Position numbers and translations under genes: made by a program
Notes under the pieces: model-generated
The model's database searches: none
What the model was told of the DNA's origin: nothing
What the model saw: only the letters and a program-made list of their open reading frames with translations
NCBI RefSeq assembly: GCF_050947875.1
Contig: NW_027460390.1
Location: 992,001 to 1,056,000, forward strand
Source: Dermacentor variabilis
Lineage: Eukaryota; Arthropoda; Arachnida; Ixodida; Ixodidae
Direction: 5' to 3'
DNA length: 64,000 bases
Part shown: positions 21,790-33,890 of the stretch, one piece after another
How the letters are laid out: each line of letters begins with the position of its first letter
How positions within the stretch are numbered: the first letter of the stretch is position 1

Positions 21790-22065
21790 TGACAGGTACC
21801 ATGTGTGACCTTTCATGCAAATAAGTACAGTCGCCGATTCATTTTTCCTACCGGAAGGGGCTGCAAAATTTTCCGAATTATCAGGCAATCAAAGAAAGTA
21901 AATTTGAATGAGAAAAAAATTAAATTTTGTTGAATTTGAGAGTCGGCAATGAGAGATATGATTTCATGTTGTGTCGACGATATCGTCACATTGGTGGTAT
22001 AAATTAAGCAAAGCGAGCCACACTTTCGCATCCACTCCTCCCCCACAGCTAATAGTGGGACAACA

Positions 22066-22069
22066 CTAT
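22066..22069 (+). repeat. Target site duplication CTAT, left
   Basis: CTAT directly before the 5' LTR; the same four bases follow the 3' LTR at 24092-24095. Confidence 0.75.
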
Positions 22070-22269
22070 TGTAGCAGCATGATTATTGCCTCCAGAACCG
22101 GTGAAAAAAGAAGAGGGCTCACGTGCATGTAGCGCGAGAATAGAACACACTAGCGCGCTCGACCTGAGCGACCGCAGTATGGGCCACTCCAGAGATCCCG
22201 TGGCATCGTGGCTGGCTGGCCTAAATAAACAATTGCTATGGTGGCTTCCTCCTCACACTGCCTCCCACA
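22070..22269 (+). repeat. 5' LTR
   Basis: 200 bp, TG...CA ends, AATAAA-like signal (CTAAATAAACA) near its 3' end. Confidence 0.8.
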
Positions 22270-23903
22270 GATTGGTGACACCGGACAACTGAGCCCAGCC
22301 ATGCCAGTGTCAACACACCGACTCCACCAAGGCGAGAGTGATGTGACCTCACACGGTCCAGCAGATGTGCCGTGGTTGTAGGGTGTCCAGGAATTCTACA
22401 TTGACAAGCCGGACATGTGGTTTATCCAGCTGGACAGCCACTGCTGTATCTAGAAGGTTCCAGGCTCCGGCTGCCACCACCCGGTCCCCGGCTTCTACGA
22501 GGACTTGCGGGCAGCGGTCCTTGGTCACTACTCTACCTTGAGCGCTCAGTCACAACAGCTCTTGCCATTTGAGCTGTCGTGTCATTCTTAGTCTTTTCAT
22601 CCCACATCGCCTGCGTCCACCTGTGCCAATCAGCAGCACGTGCCAGCCCCAGCATCAAACCTCTCTGTCCCTGAGCCTCCTCCCAAGCTCAAAGGCAGCT
22701 GCATGACAACTCTTTCCAAGGAATTGACTGGGCCAAATGCAAGCGCTTTTGGCTACACTGCGGCTCGCTGCTCTCCTTCCTTGGACGTTCCTGCAAGCTA
22801 TCCACTCTCAGTTCGGGGTACCTCACTCATCACCGATTCAGAGACTTTCTCACTGGCTCCACTAGGTGCAAATTTCACTCTCGCAGGCACGGCGACGCCA
22901 CAAGCACAATCTTGAGGATGCCTTCAGTGACCACCGCAACCCTGTTACTGTCGTCATTCGAGATTTTGCTGCAAGCAGCAGCAGGCGAGCCTTCCGATGT
23001 TCTGTACTCGCACCTTCCGCAGATGCATGGCATACCGAAGTTTTGCAGGAGCCAGCTCTGCTATCTGGTTTCTTCAGCTCGAGTATCAGTTCTACGTCAA
23101 CAACATAAGTGACCAACACTTGTGCTATCTCCACGCAAGTCGTGAGCTGCTAGACGGCCTTCTTTTAGAGCTGCGACTTCTTCCAGGCTCGGGCATCTAC
23201 GAGAACCTGCGGCAGGTCGTGATTTTGCACTACAACATCACTGTTGCTCCGCCTCGTTCACAACCTACGTTGCCAGTGCTACCTGGTTCACCTCTTTCAG
23301 ATTGCGTGAACCCGACACTACCAACGACAACAGCATCTGCTTTTCGTACACCTTTGACGAAAGCCCTCGCACATTACGCACCAAACGAGCAGGGACTGGA
23401 CTGACCATGCCATTTTGAGACCAAGGCCTTGCTGGTCGTCACAATATGCTGCCCTGCACAAGCATACCCACACCTGAAATGGTGACGCAGCATGAATCAG
23501 TGAGGGCAACAAGGCACAGCACCACTCGCAGTTCTTTGCCATTGTTGCACATCATTTGACGATGCAATCTTCTGTGTTGTTCCCCTCAATAGCCTGAACT
23601 CTCGGCATGCGCCAAGAACTGCTCAATATGCTTCAACTATGCTTGCCGAGTTTCACCGCACTGGGCGCACAGACATTTACACCGCAAGACGACATCCTCA
23701 ATGCACAGGACAATGCGTCCTGTGTCCAGACACTCTGAGCCATGATTACCAGAGAGCTATTTGTGCCCTTCGCCACAACACGGGCTTTATCTGGACTTCT
23801 TAATGGATGCTGCGAATTGCCACTCATGTTTATACGCTTGCAGTTTCTATACATGTGGCTTTTGCACATATTTCAATTGCGCTTTGCACTAGGAGTGGGG
23901 CCC

Positions 23904-24091
23904 TGTAGCGGCACGACCATCGCCTCCAGAGCCAGTGAAGAAAAAGTGGGCTCACATGCAGTAGTGTGAGATATACCATGCTAGTGCGCTCGACCTGAGT
24001 GACCACGGTATCGGCTCCTCCAGTGATCCCGCAGCACCATGACTGGCCAGCCTAAATAAACTGTGGCTTCGTCTTCGCAACGTCTCCCACA
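23904..24091 (+). repeat. 3' LTR
   Basis: 188 bp, clearly diverged from the 5' LTR by substitutions and short gaps, so the insertion is not recent. Confidence 0.8.
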
Positions 24092-24750
24092 CTATCATGA
24101 AAAGCGCCAGCAATGGGGAGCCAATGGTTCATCTGCTTCTTGTTTCAGTACGTCTCCGAAACTAGAGATAATGCAACCTCTAGTGCTAGATGTGCAGGAA
24201 GACAGCACACAAGATGCCATGCCATCTCGGAATGTCCACTCTTCACAGACGGGGCAGATAACCTCTAACAAGCCGCGCTGACAGCCACGCACAGCCGTGG
24301 CCGCACTAAAAAAGGAGACACACACCAACCTGCCCCCCTTCTCCACCCCCCCTCGCGCATGCTTGATCGCATTACCACGACCTTGTACCCCTCCCCCTCT
24401 TTCCTCTTACTCGTATGAGAAGATAGCACTCATGAAGCGATCATCATTCACGGCTCACCCTCGCACGCATTCACTTGCACCAAAAGCATACTGTTCATAG
24501 GGCGCAATAGGATCTTATTGCACTGAATTTCTATGGAACATGATGCTGCTCTGCTTTGGCGGTTGCTTTTGGTCGCACAGCATGTGGTTCGAGAGGGGCC
24601 TGTGCAAGCAACCGCTTCTAATTGAACCACTTTCTCATCTGCATCAGTGGAAGTTTCCATTTATTGTCTCTATATTCCTTCATGGCAGCAGTAAAATTTC
24701 ATTATGTTCAACTTATGTATCAATGCATTTCGTTATATTGAGGTTCTAAA

Positions 24751-27526
24751 TACATGGCATTCCACAGACAAGAAGTTATAGAAAATTAAATACTTTGTTA
24801 TATTGATGACTTTGTTATAATGAAGTCAAACCTTAATATAAGGAACCTCAAGTTAATAAAATTTGCGATATAACAAACTATTTTCGTTTCCCAATCTTAG
24901 TTGCATTGAAAACTGTATTTCTTTTTTGCGATTTAACAATGGAACTTCGTGACAGTTACAATTTAACAAAGTTTTCAGCCATTTTAATCATAGTTTTTTG
25001 CTAGATTACTAGCCACACAGGCCCCAAGTACATGTCGGCTGAGGCAAAAGTTATTTCAAGTGTCCTTCTACATGAAAAGTTTCAGCGGCAAAATCGCTGT
25101 CAAAGCGCGCGGACCAGGACACATCTTTACAATTGCTAGCAAGTACAGCGGGGCGTGGCATTTCCCGAGGCGTCTGATGTTTGTGCGCAGACACGAGTAA
25201 GAGCGGGTGCGAGAGAGAAAATGGGGGGAGGGGACTTTTGCCCCTTGAATATCTGACTTTGCCTAGGCTCTGTGGAGGAGAAGTTTCTTTGCTCCTGCTG
25301 TATGCATTTGTCCCTAGGCGTGTTGGCATTGCAGAGTGGGGTTGAATTTGTTTACACTCGGACGCTGCCTGCCAGCGTGGTAAAACAGGTCAGTCTAAAT
25401 CAGTCTAAGAATCAGTCTAAACTGATTTAGTGTTTCGCGTAGTGGGTTGTTTAAACTGCTGCTAGCGTTGGGATACTGGGGTGAAGTTGACAGATTATTA
25501 AAGTTATTAAACCAACCTGTGGGCATAGCTACAACATTGGATATGCCTGTGCTTTGTACACAATAGGTTTTTCACTTGTACACAGGGCTCTCTGAACGGT
25601 GAACTGTGGTAGTCTCACTACCCACCAGTCCATCTCACCTTGCCCAATTCCCACCACTTGTTTAGACTATAACCTACTAACTTATACCGGCTGTGGATAC
25701 ATGACGTGCTGAGCCGGCAGGGGAGCAGCACATCGAGCCTTATGTTGTATGCAGAGTGCACCACACATCCAGTGCAACTGCCACTATGTGTGCTTCTGAT
25801 GCACATGGCACTTAAACACCAAGCGCTGGCCATATTTCAGCCAAGGAACTTTACATGAAGCTGAATGTCATGGCAGTAGGCCAACTTAGGTTGACTGTAA
25901 AAGTGTCCCAGTTATGTCGATAAAGGTAGTTGTGTGGGCTTGTTGGTTAGTCATCATCTTTTAGTTGGGCAGCTGTGTTCCAGTGAGGTATCACACTCAT
26001 GTTGGGACTAAGATCAGCCATTGATTATTCGTAAGAGTAGTTGACTGGATCAACGGACATTGGTATGCCTTTTGATGCAAGTCCTGTGTACATGTAATTG
26101 TTGCAGTCAATTGGGGAAGTAAAAGTGAAGTGGAAGTGCTGAGGGAAAGGGTGCCATACAGCGGCGCACCACCTAGTGTTATTTTATATCTTGAATTATC
26201 CAGCAGTTCAGTTTATGCATAAGACGTTTCTATAGCTTTGCTTTGGACTCGAAATATTAACATTTTGTGTAAAGGAACCTGACAGGCCTTGCCAACTGCC
26301 TCAACTGATGATGTCTACCTTTCATATGTTTCTTGCAAGAGCCCTGCATAAACAGGAATTATCTCAGCAACATTTTTATATGATGTGGCAGATAATAGTA
26401 ACTGTTAAGTTGTTGAGTGCTCAGAAATTGCATATTTGGTTCAAACCATGGGGGATTAAATCCCGTGTATATGCCTTTTACATTATACAGCTTGAGTATT
26501 TAACTCTGTTGGTGATAAAATGACCACATATACACAGTGAAGCAATGTAATCAGTTAAGAGGCTAAGCAATAAGCTGCATGTGCTTCATTGCATCAAAAA
26601 CAACTACTGAAGTGTTCATAACCTGTACAATTCAACCTGCAGCCTTAAAAGACTACTGACAAGATGCATGTGTCCCTTATTCTTAATGGATAACTGCCAA
26701 CCCAGTAATTACAGTAATAAGCTTGAATTCCTTGAGATCCCAGCAAATATACGTTTAACCCTTTTAAAACAGCATGTTTAAAGTGCATGCCGATCGGATG
26801 AAACAGGTCAGAGGTGACGTCATAGAAATTGAAAATGGAGCTCACGAGGTATCAACATCGCTGATGCTGTTGCACTACCAGTCAGCTTGGGTAGTGGACA
26901 CCGGCAACTCTGTGTTCGTACCACTAAAAGCTCAGTGCATTGAGCACTAAACAAGGTCAGGGGGCAGAGAAATAGAGAGGGATGCTCAGCATTTCTGGAA
27001 AATTGGCAGTTGTGAAACCAGTCTAATCAGGTGTCAATTAGGGAAAATCCACAATGGAGGAGGATGGAAGGACAGATTTGGTCATGTGTACCCTGCCTTT
27101 AGTGCGAAGGTCATTGTTTAGCTTCTGGCAGCTGCACTGTGCTGAGTGGCTCAGTGGAGTGCTATACCTTGCGACAATTACCTCCCACAGGGCAACTTAG
27201 GTGATTGTTTAAGGTTAACAGGTCTTAGTAAAACTTGCGTGTTCCCTTTGGCACTCTGATCATCTGTGCCAAATTGTACAACTGAAAGGTATGTAGTTTC
27301 ACATTAAAGTTTGAAGGTTGTCTTACATGCACATGCATAAACACAAATATCAGAAATATTTTACACTAAGGTCTGAATCTTAGGCTAGTTGGTTAGGCAG
27401 CATCTTTGAACGAAAAAGTTCGAAAGATGGGACAAGTGCTCTTGTCCAGTTATGCACTCTGTTCCCTTGAAAGATCTTATATACTCATACTATGTTTTCT
27501 GTGTTGGCTAATACTGTAGATATATC
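24751..27526. other. Intron with repeat traces
   Basis: 24770-24990 repeats TTATA/TAACA words like the pogo-type subterminal regions. 25407-25433 is a MITE end (ATCAGTCTAAACTGATTTAG) also present inverted at about 56947. 27222-27288 is an open AG...GT stretch (VLVKLACSLWHSDHL...) whose phase does not fit the host chain. No gene is supported. Confidence 0.45.
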
Positions 27527-27528
27527 TA

Positions 27529-28611
27529 CAGTGAAACCTTGTTAAACCTTACCTGCTTAAACGGTATTTTCATTTGAAAAGTAGTAAAGTCAAATCCCCG
27601 ACTCAGCAGCCATTGAACATAATGTGTTTTGTATCCGCATAAACCGTACCAACTTATTGCATATGTATCGGTTAACACATAGCGTTTCCACTTTTCGTCG
27701 TGCAAACACGGCTGTGCGTCGTCTCCATCGGGTGGCCCGACAGAACAATAAGCTTCAGAGATCAGCACAATGGCCTCCAAGCGCCCTGTGCATTCATGCG
27801 TAAAGCCACATCAACGTCATTTCGGGGCTGTGCCAGAGAGCGTTGTGGCGTTGTGCAAGTGGGAGCTCGCGTCATGCCGAAACTTGGATGAAAAAGACGC
27901 CGGGTGCTTAGCATAGAAGAAAAATTAGACATCGTTTGTGCTATCGAATGTGACGCGAAAAGTCGGCGCTGGCATGCGACATGGGTCTACTGTTGACTAC
28001 GGTGTGTGGCATTTGGAATGCAAAGAAGTTGCTCGGCAGCGCTGCTGTGACCGCGACGAGATGTCGGCTATGAGGTCTGACTTTTCGCCATTGTTGCCTC
28101 TGTTATTGCAGAAGTGTTGCCTAGCGACAGTGATAAGGACGACACGGAAAGCAACAGCACGGGCGATTCAGGCCCGGCAGTGGCAGAAGCTGCGCGTTAC
28201 GTTAATCAGTGCAATCATCGCTACGACAACAGCACCCCGCAATGAAAAGGTGCCCCGCGACTTCTGTAACGCTACCGTGCCTGTGCATGGAGATTATGCA
28301 ACGCCAACGAGGAATCTGCCATGCAAGTGTTTGCCAAGAAGAGGGCGCTGGTTCAAAAGCTGGCTCACAGCTTCAGCTAGTTTGAGGCCGCTGTCGTTGT
28401 TCCTAGGCTGTCGCGGCATCAAACGAAAATAACACGTTTGTCGCGTAAAGTAAATAAATACTGCATGTTTTTTCCCCTTTCATCGCACTCTTTGAGTTCC
28501 GTTTTTGACAGGTAAGTGGGCGACCTCATGCTATTTTGGTGAAGCAGTACTACCGTTTAGTACGTACTTTTTCCGAGCTCCGGCCAACTACGGTGTAATG
28601 AGGTTTCACTG
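27529..28611 (+). mobile_element. Pogo/Tigger-type DNA transposon derivative
   Basis: Termini CAGTGAAACCTTGTTAAAC (27529) and GTAATGAGGTTTCACTG (ending 28611) are inverted repeats, both flanked by TA, the duplication made by Tc1/mariner-superfamily elements. Inside, shifting frames give RRVLSIEEKLDIVCAIECDA, matching the start of the N-terminal helix-turn-helix (CENP-B/psq type) of pogo transposases. An acidic stretch follows (SDSDKDDTESNSTGDSGP) and then a C-terminal tail. The DDE catalytic domain is absent, so this is an internally deleted, non-autonomous copy. Its right end lies only 125 bases upstream of host exon F. Confidence 0.8.
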
Positions 28612-28736
28612 TACTAATGGTAGCCTGTGGCATCAGTGTCGTATTCATTGAATAAAACATATCACACAGAACTTTAATGATCACATTTAACCTGTTTTGC
28701 TACTTCGTCCTTGCATGTTTGCTTCAATTGCTCCAG

Positions 28737-28872
28737 TGCTGGACCTGAGCTTGAGGAAGTGGAGCCACCACCGCTGTGTTTTGCCACTGCAGTGGCCAAT
28801 TATGTGCTCATAAATGGCTGTGCCGGCTGCCAGAGTCTTCTGGTGCTTTCGCTGCTCTGCCAAATGATACCG
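28737..28872 (+). CDS. Host gene exon F
   Basis: Acceptor GTTTGCTTCAATTGCTCCAG, a good pyrimidine tract; donor ATACCG/GTAGGG. One base, 45 codons, phase 0 end. The protein is AGPELEEVEPPPLCFATAVA, then NYVLINGCAGCQSLLVLSLL and CQMIP. The acidic, Pro-rich start looks like a loop before another helix pair. The opposite strand carries a 207-codon open frame across this exon, but the + strand reading has both splice sites and the exact phase needed between exons E (two bases left) and G (phase 0). That makes the + strand reading much more likely. Confidence 0.75.
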
Positions 28873-29249
28873 GTAGGGTAAAATCAGTTCTATGTGAACC
28901 CATTTGAGAAATGTGTCATGATTAAGGAGAAATCTTGACTCAGTTCTGACGTGGTACAAGTGTGGCGAAGTGAATTTTGCTGAATGACATTTCTTTTTCT
29001 GCCATTTCCATTCTCTCTCCTGGTGATGGCTTAGCAACCCTTGGAAATGACATTTTTTAAATTGTGACAATAATTTCTTCAGTGTCTTTACAACTTCATT
29101 TCTTCCTCCATTGTTCTTTTCTTGGGAACTCATTAGCACAACATATAAATTATGCAAAAAAGGCGAGGCGTGCAGACGGGACACAAGAGAAGAGAATTGG
29201 ACAACATATAAACTTGTGTTGGAAGTGTGTGTTGAACGTTGAGCAATAT

Positions 29250-29261
29250 GGGGGGGGGGGG
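29250..29261 (+). repeat. Poly-G tract (12 G)
   Basis: Twelve G on the + strand. Confidence 0.9.
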
Positions 29262-29509
29262 AGCTCTTGAAGAAAGCTTCTGTGTGTACTGAAACATCAG
29301 TGTCAAGCACCTTTTTGTTTCTTTAAAACAACTTCTGATGGTGGCCTGTACTTGCATTTGGATATGAGTTTTTATTGTGAAGTTTTTATCTCATGTATGA
29401 TCGCGCATAAGCATAATGCTGTGATTAAATGTCAGGCATAGACATAATGACAGGATGTTCAGGGAAGGGAATGTTATAACCATTGAGTGAAGCAGTGATA
29501 GGATGTTTT

Positions 29510-29910
29510 TATTGCGATAATTATAAGGACACTCCAGGCACCTTTCTGCCGTTGCCTTCACTGTGAGGTTCCCTATAAAGTCGAAGGCCGATAAAATCGG
29601 CGCCGCGCGTTGTGTGCTGTATGTGCGAGTGAAAGCTTGCGAGGGTGTGCCGGTGAATGCGACTCAATCGCGTGTGCGAGCAAGGAAGGTGGGCTGGAAG
29701 CACGCCCTCTCTTGTCGTGTGCGAGGCACGGGGGTGAGGCGAGGGAGGGGGAGACGTTCTTCTCTGGCGGCTGCTGCTTACGGCGGGGCCATGCAGGTGC
29801 CGTATGTCTAGAGCGATCTGCTATGCTTGCAGGGTGCATATAGTGCCAGAAGCGACGTATGTGCTGTGCTTTCGACATTCTTTTCGTATTGAAGCGAGAG
29901 ATGCACAAAC
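29510..29910 (+). mobile_element. MITE-like repeat fragment
   Basis: TATTGCGATAATTATAAGGA, CCCTATAAAGTC and GTGCTGTATGTGCGAGTGAA match, in inverted orientation, 56225-56465. Part also matches 53210-53330. The open frames here (111 codons on the minus strand, 82 on plus) follow GC content and are not genes. Confidence 0.6.
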
Positions 29911-30010
29911 GTCAATTCGATTGCTGCTGCTGCCACGACACAGAGACAGCGCTGTCTCTGTGTGTCTTTTTCTTTCTACATCCTCGTTTAGTCGTGCTTA
30001 CACATTATAT

Positions 30011-30225
30011 TGCTATGTCGGCGTGGCCGTCATGATCGCCACGCCGGGCACGTTGGGCACGACGGGAGGGTGGCCTGAAGAGAGAGGGAGAGGCAGATGG
30101 GGACAGGCAGACGGGGACTGAGGCTAACGGGGACTGAGGCTGAGCGTCAATCTCTCTTTAGGCCGCCGTCCCAGCATGCCCAACGTACCCAGTGTGGCAA
30201 TCATGGCGGCCATTCCGACATAACA
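30011..30225. repeat. LTR end in inverted, head-to-head arrangement
   Basis: 30146-30225 (TCTCTCTTTAGGCC...GCATGCCCAACG...CCGACATAACA) matches the end of the LTR at 33679-33890. Directly before it, 30011-30145 is the reverse complement of the same LTR region (TGCTATGTCGGCGTGG...CGTTGGGCA...GGCCTGAAGAGAGA). The two halves form a hairpin with arms of about 75 bp. Confidence 0.75.
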
Positions 30226-33200
30226 TTTTGGCGACGAGGATAATCCACGTGCATCGCGCCTACATGTGAGTTATGACTCCCAGCTTGCTTCGTCACCACA
30301 TCTGCTACTGGTGCTGCCCTCCTTGCAAGCAGCGTTTCTGCACTTTCTGTGACTGTGACGTCATCTGCTTGACCCTTCGATGCTACTGCGGTGTCTTCTT
30401 CGGGGCTGTCTGCACCCCTGGTTCCTGCCTGCTACTTCTGCAACATGAATGTGGCAATTCTCCCCCCACCCTTCTTGTCCTGTCCCGGCGTACCGGCTAT
30501 TCCTTGGCACACATGGCGACATGTGTCGCAGGCATACATCGACACCACTGCCAAGACTTTCCAGAAAATGATGTCTCAGGTGTTGAAGGGTTGTCCAGTA
30601 GTACTCTGTTATCTAGATGATATTTTGGTTTGGGGTAAAGACCATGCAGAGCACGATGCAAACTTGAAAACTGTCTTTACGAACGAAGCGCATTTTCTGG
30701 GCCATTGTATTAATGCTCAAGGGTTATAACCTTTTGAATCAAAGGTACATGCCATTCTCTATGCTCCTCCTCCCTCAGATAGTAAGACATTGCAGTCTTT
30801 CCTTGGCTTAGCAGGTTATTATGCAAAGTTTTTACCGCATTATGCCAATGTTGTTGAACCACTGTGCCGTATGCTCTGGCAAGGCCAGACGTTCGAATGG
30901 TCTGAAGAGGCCCATGCTAGTTTCACTAGGATAAAGGAACTTCTTGCAAATGATTCAGTAATTCACATATTTGATGAAAGTCTTCCTATCATAATTACTA
31001 CTGATGCATCAAATGTCGGACTTGGAGCAGTGTTTCAACAAAAAAAATGGAGATCAGTTGGTCATTGTCACTTTTGCTTCAAGAACATTGTCCCCTGCTG
31101 AGCGCAGGTATTCTGCTGGCAAACGCGATGCACTTGCATGTTTATTTTCTTGTGAGAGGTGGCATGTGTGCCTGTGGGGTCGGCACTTCACTCTGTGCAC
31201 TGACCACCAAGCATTAACTACATGACTGTTAGCTGGTTCAGCAGGACGACGCCCGCTACGCATTTAAAGATGGTATGCTTGACACTTATATTACAACTTC
31301 ACTGTGCAATATTGCAAGGGCTCGGACAATGTAGTAGCAGATGCTTTGTCCAAGTTAGCTCTTCCGCTTCCTGCAGCTCAGCAGCTGGAGGAGGAAATTG
31401 TCTCCCTAGTCACTCCATGCATTAGTAAAGCTGATTTACAAGCAGCTACCTTACAGGACACTCTTTTGCAGCAGGTCATCAAATTCACTGCTGATGGATG
31501 GCCCATAAAGAGGGCTTTGCCTTCTGAATTATTACCTTATTTTGCAGTTAAGGATAAACTCTCTTATGTTGAAGGTCTGGTTCTTCGCAATGAACGTGTT
31601 GCTATCCTAGCATCCTTGAGAAACAAACTCGTACAGCTTGCTCATGAAGATCATCCAGGACTAAACAGCAACTTAGAGAAAGGTACTGGTGGCCTTGTTT
31701 AGACAAACAGGTGGAAAATGCAGTCCGAAATTGTTACATTTGTCAGGCCACGGACAAGTCGGCTAAACCGGTATTTGCTCTGTTACAACCAGTTCTTTTT
31801 CCTGAGGCTGCATGGGAAAAGCTAGGTACGAACATAGTCGGTCCTGTGACTCATGCTCTACTTGACTGCAGATTTGCCATAACATTAGTTGATTATTATT
31901 CCAAGTGGCCTGAAGTCCATTTCGCTCGCAAGGTGACTTCTGATGCTGTTATAACTTTTATATCTGCCGCTTTCAGCTGAGAGGGTTTCCCCCAATCCAT
32001 CGTAACGGACAATTGTCCACAGTTTAAATGTCAGCAGTTTGAGACCTTCCTTGCAGTATGAGGAATTAAACATCTGTGTTTATCCAACTATTATCCACAA
32101 GCTAATGGACAGGTAGAGCGATTTAATGGGATGCTCAAGGAGCAAATTCATCTAGCACAGCTTGAGCAACGTCCATTGACGAAAGCCATTTCTGAATACT
32201 TAGGTACTTACACGATGACAGCACAGGAGACTACAGGGTCATCTCTAGCCAGGCTTTTACATAGTCGACAACCTCGCTCATCCGTTGACCATAACTGATC
32301 TTCAACTATCTCCTGCAAACTCCTCTTGCAGTCCTCATGTTGCAAGAACTAGGGTGTTCCACGGACAGCAGTACGTCAAAAAACATTGGATGTAAAGAGA
32401 GGAGCAAAGCCTCCTTGCATACAGGTTGGGAATAGAGTAAGGGTACGCATCCCAGGAAAACGTCCCAAGTACAGAGGTCCTTTTACAGTACTGTCTAAGG
32501 CATCGAATAATGCATTTAAACTGAGTGATAGGAGTATTTGGAATGCTTCCAAATGAGTCCTTGTGAATGCAGAAAGAAACCAAAACAGTAATCAGAACAC
32601 ATGGTCCCCTGACAATCCTCCTTTGTTACAGAAAAGCTTTTAGTCCTTTTCGTATTACATTCCTACTTTGGTAGCTATCCCCATTCCTGCAGTGCAGTTA
32701 TCTTTAGCCGATAGGCAAGATTATCAGGTATGTGATCAAATTCCGACTGACAAGCCCAGTCAAATTGCTCTGCTAGCAGCACCAACTGCTGAGCGCTTCA
32801 TAGGATCTCGGGATTCTATTCAGGCACCAGTTTTACATCAGGCTGTAGTGCCCAGCCAACATGTTCATTTGCCTGATAAGCTTGTAACTGAACCGACTGG
32901 TGCAATGCAGGCACCTTCACAATGAATGATTGATGTGCCCAGTCCCCATGCTTTCTCTGAAACACCTAACGCTCATGTCTCCGAGCCTTCGTGCTCACAT
33001 GCAGTTCTTCATAAGTCTTCACTCCCAGCTATGCCTGAGAAGCGAGTCAGTGAATCTTCTGATTCTTTTAGATCTTGTTCTTCGCCTTCAGAGTCGTCTG
33101 ATGGGCTGCTTCAGTGAGCTAGGAAGCTGAAATGTCGAGTCTTCATCTCTGCCCCCAGTTTCGCCTGGTGGGTGCTTAGCTGAGCAGTAAAGCTCAAAAA

Positions 33201-33678
33201 CAACTTTGGAGCCATTACTTCCACTTATGGACGATATGCAGCTTCATGTACCGCAATTGCCTCAGCGGTCAAAAAGGCCGCACTAGAAACCGCGCCACCT
33301 AAATAATTTTGTTCCATGATGTAAGGTGTTCATATTTCATGTCATTACTTGCATTTCTATGTAGCATACCTGGACAGGTGTTCAGATATTTTGTCTGCTG
33401 TGCAGTCCATTGAGTTCCATGTTCATCTTTTGTTATGTGTTTATAAGTTGTAATAGATATATCTTCATTGAAAAAAAAAAAACAGAAAAACAAGTGCTCT
33501 ATTTTCCTGCTTTTTGTTCTTCAGGGAGAAGAGAGTTGAGAGCCAGAGTAATGCATACTATTTATTCACAGATGTATAATGATGCTTCCCTGCCTTTTGT
33601 TTAATATGCCTTCTCGCAATTACTCTTGTATAATGACATTGCTTCTTCCCAGAATAATTTTCAAAAAGAGGGGAATGC
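30226..33678 (+). mobile_element. Ty3/gypsy interior, pol mostly present but broken
   Basis: After the LTR end comes a primer-binding-type site TTTTGGCGACGAGGAT. Gag, protease and the start of reverse transcriptase are missing. Pol then runs with frameshifts and stops: VVLCYLDDILVWGKD (reverse transcriptase, YLDD intact) at 30595-30645; FLGLAGYYAKFLPHYA; RNase H with ITTDASNVGLGAVFQQ near 31000 and CTDHQAL near 31200; integrase with AHEDHPG and CYICQATDK (HHCC zinc finger) near 31650-31745, GTNIVGP near 31830, VTDNCPQF near 32005 and QANGQVERFNG near 32100. The first integrase aspartate is expected in the GTDIVGP-like motif and reads Asn here. A C-terminal tail and A/G-rich tract (AAAAAGAGGGGAA) precede the 3' LTR. 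Confidence 0.9.
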
Positions 33679-33890
33679 TGTTACATCAGGGTTGCGGTTT
33701 CAAAACCGCAACTTACTCGCCCTCAGGGGGCGCTGACAAAGCGACACGAAGCCAATTTAAGGCACCGCACTTTCAATAAACGGACTCTCAGCCTCAGTCC
33801 CCGTCTGCATCTCTGTCTCTCTTCAGGCCGTAGTCCCGGCATGCCCAACTTGCCCGGTGTGGTGATCATAGCGGCTACGCCGACATAACA
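33679..33890 (+). repeat. 3' LTR of the gypsy element
   Basis: 212 bp, starts TGTTACATCAGGG and ends CGACATAACA. It contains TTCAATAAACGG as a likely polyadenylation signal. Confidence 0.85.

Larger units (their letters stand above)
22070..24091 (+). mobile_element. Short LTR retrotransposon with gag remnants
   Basis: LTRs at 22070-22269 and 23904-24091 both begin TGTAGC and end CCCACA. They share CCTCCAGA, GCGCTCGACCTGAG and GGCCTAAATAAAC. After the 5' LTR comes GATTGGTGACACCGGACAAC, a primer-binding-type site starting TTGGTGAC; before the 3' LTR is the purine run AGGAGTGGGG. The 1.6-kb interior contains only Gag-like pieces with stops: YIDKPDMWFIQLDS near 22400, DQHLCYLHASRELLDGLLLE and LRLLPGSGIYENLRQVVI near 23110-23230. 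No protease, reverse transcriptase or integrase is visible, so it must have moved with enzymes from another element. Confidence 0.85.
21790..24750 (+). mobile_element. Pogo-type MITE split by an LTR element
   Basis: Two separated parts, 21790-22065 and 24096-24750, align in order (reverse orientation) with the intact element at 52945-54050. Left-part words are ATGCAAATAAGTAC, AATTATCAGGCAATC and GAGAGTCGGCAATG. Right-part words are AAAGCGCCAGCA, TCATCTGCTTCT and the translated CCGAAACTAGAGAT region. The right end is TTCGTTATATTGAGGTTCTA followed by TA. The left terminus is missing. The gap is exactly an LTR retrotransposon. Confidence 0.75.

Noticed and set aside
27222..27288. Candidate exon VLVKLACSLWHSDHL...
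   Set aside because: Starts in phase 0 and ends with one base, incompatible with exons E and F, which already join in phase.
27938..28432. 164-codon frame inside the pogo derivative
   Set aside because: Different frame from the recognisable transposase remnants; a shadow.
28687..29310. Minus-strand open frame of 207 codons
   Set aside because: It lies opposite host exon F, which has both splice sites and the required phase on the + strand. The minus frame has no domain.
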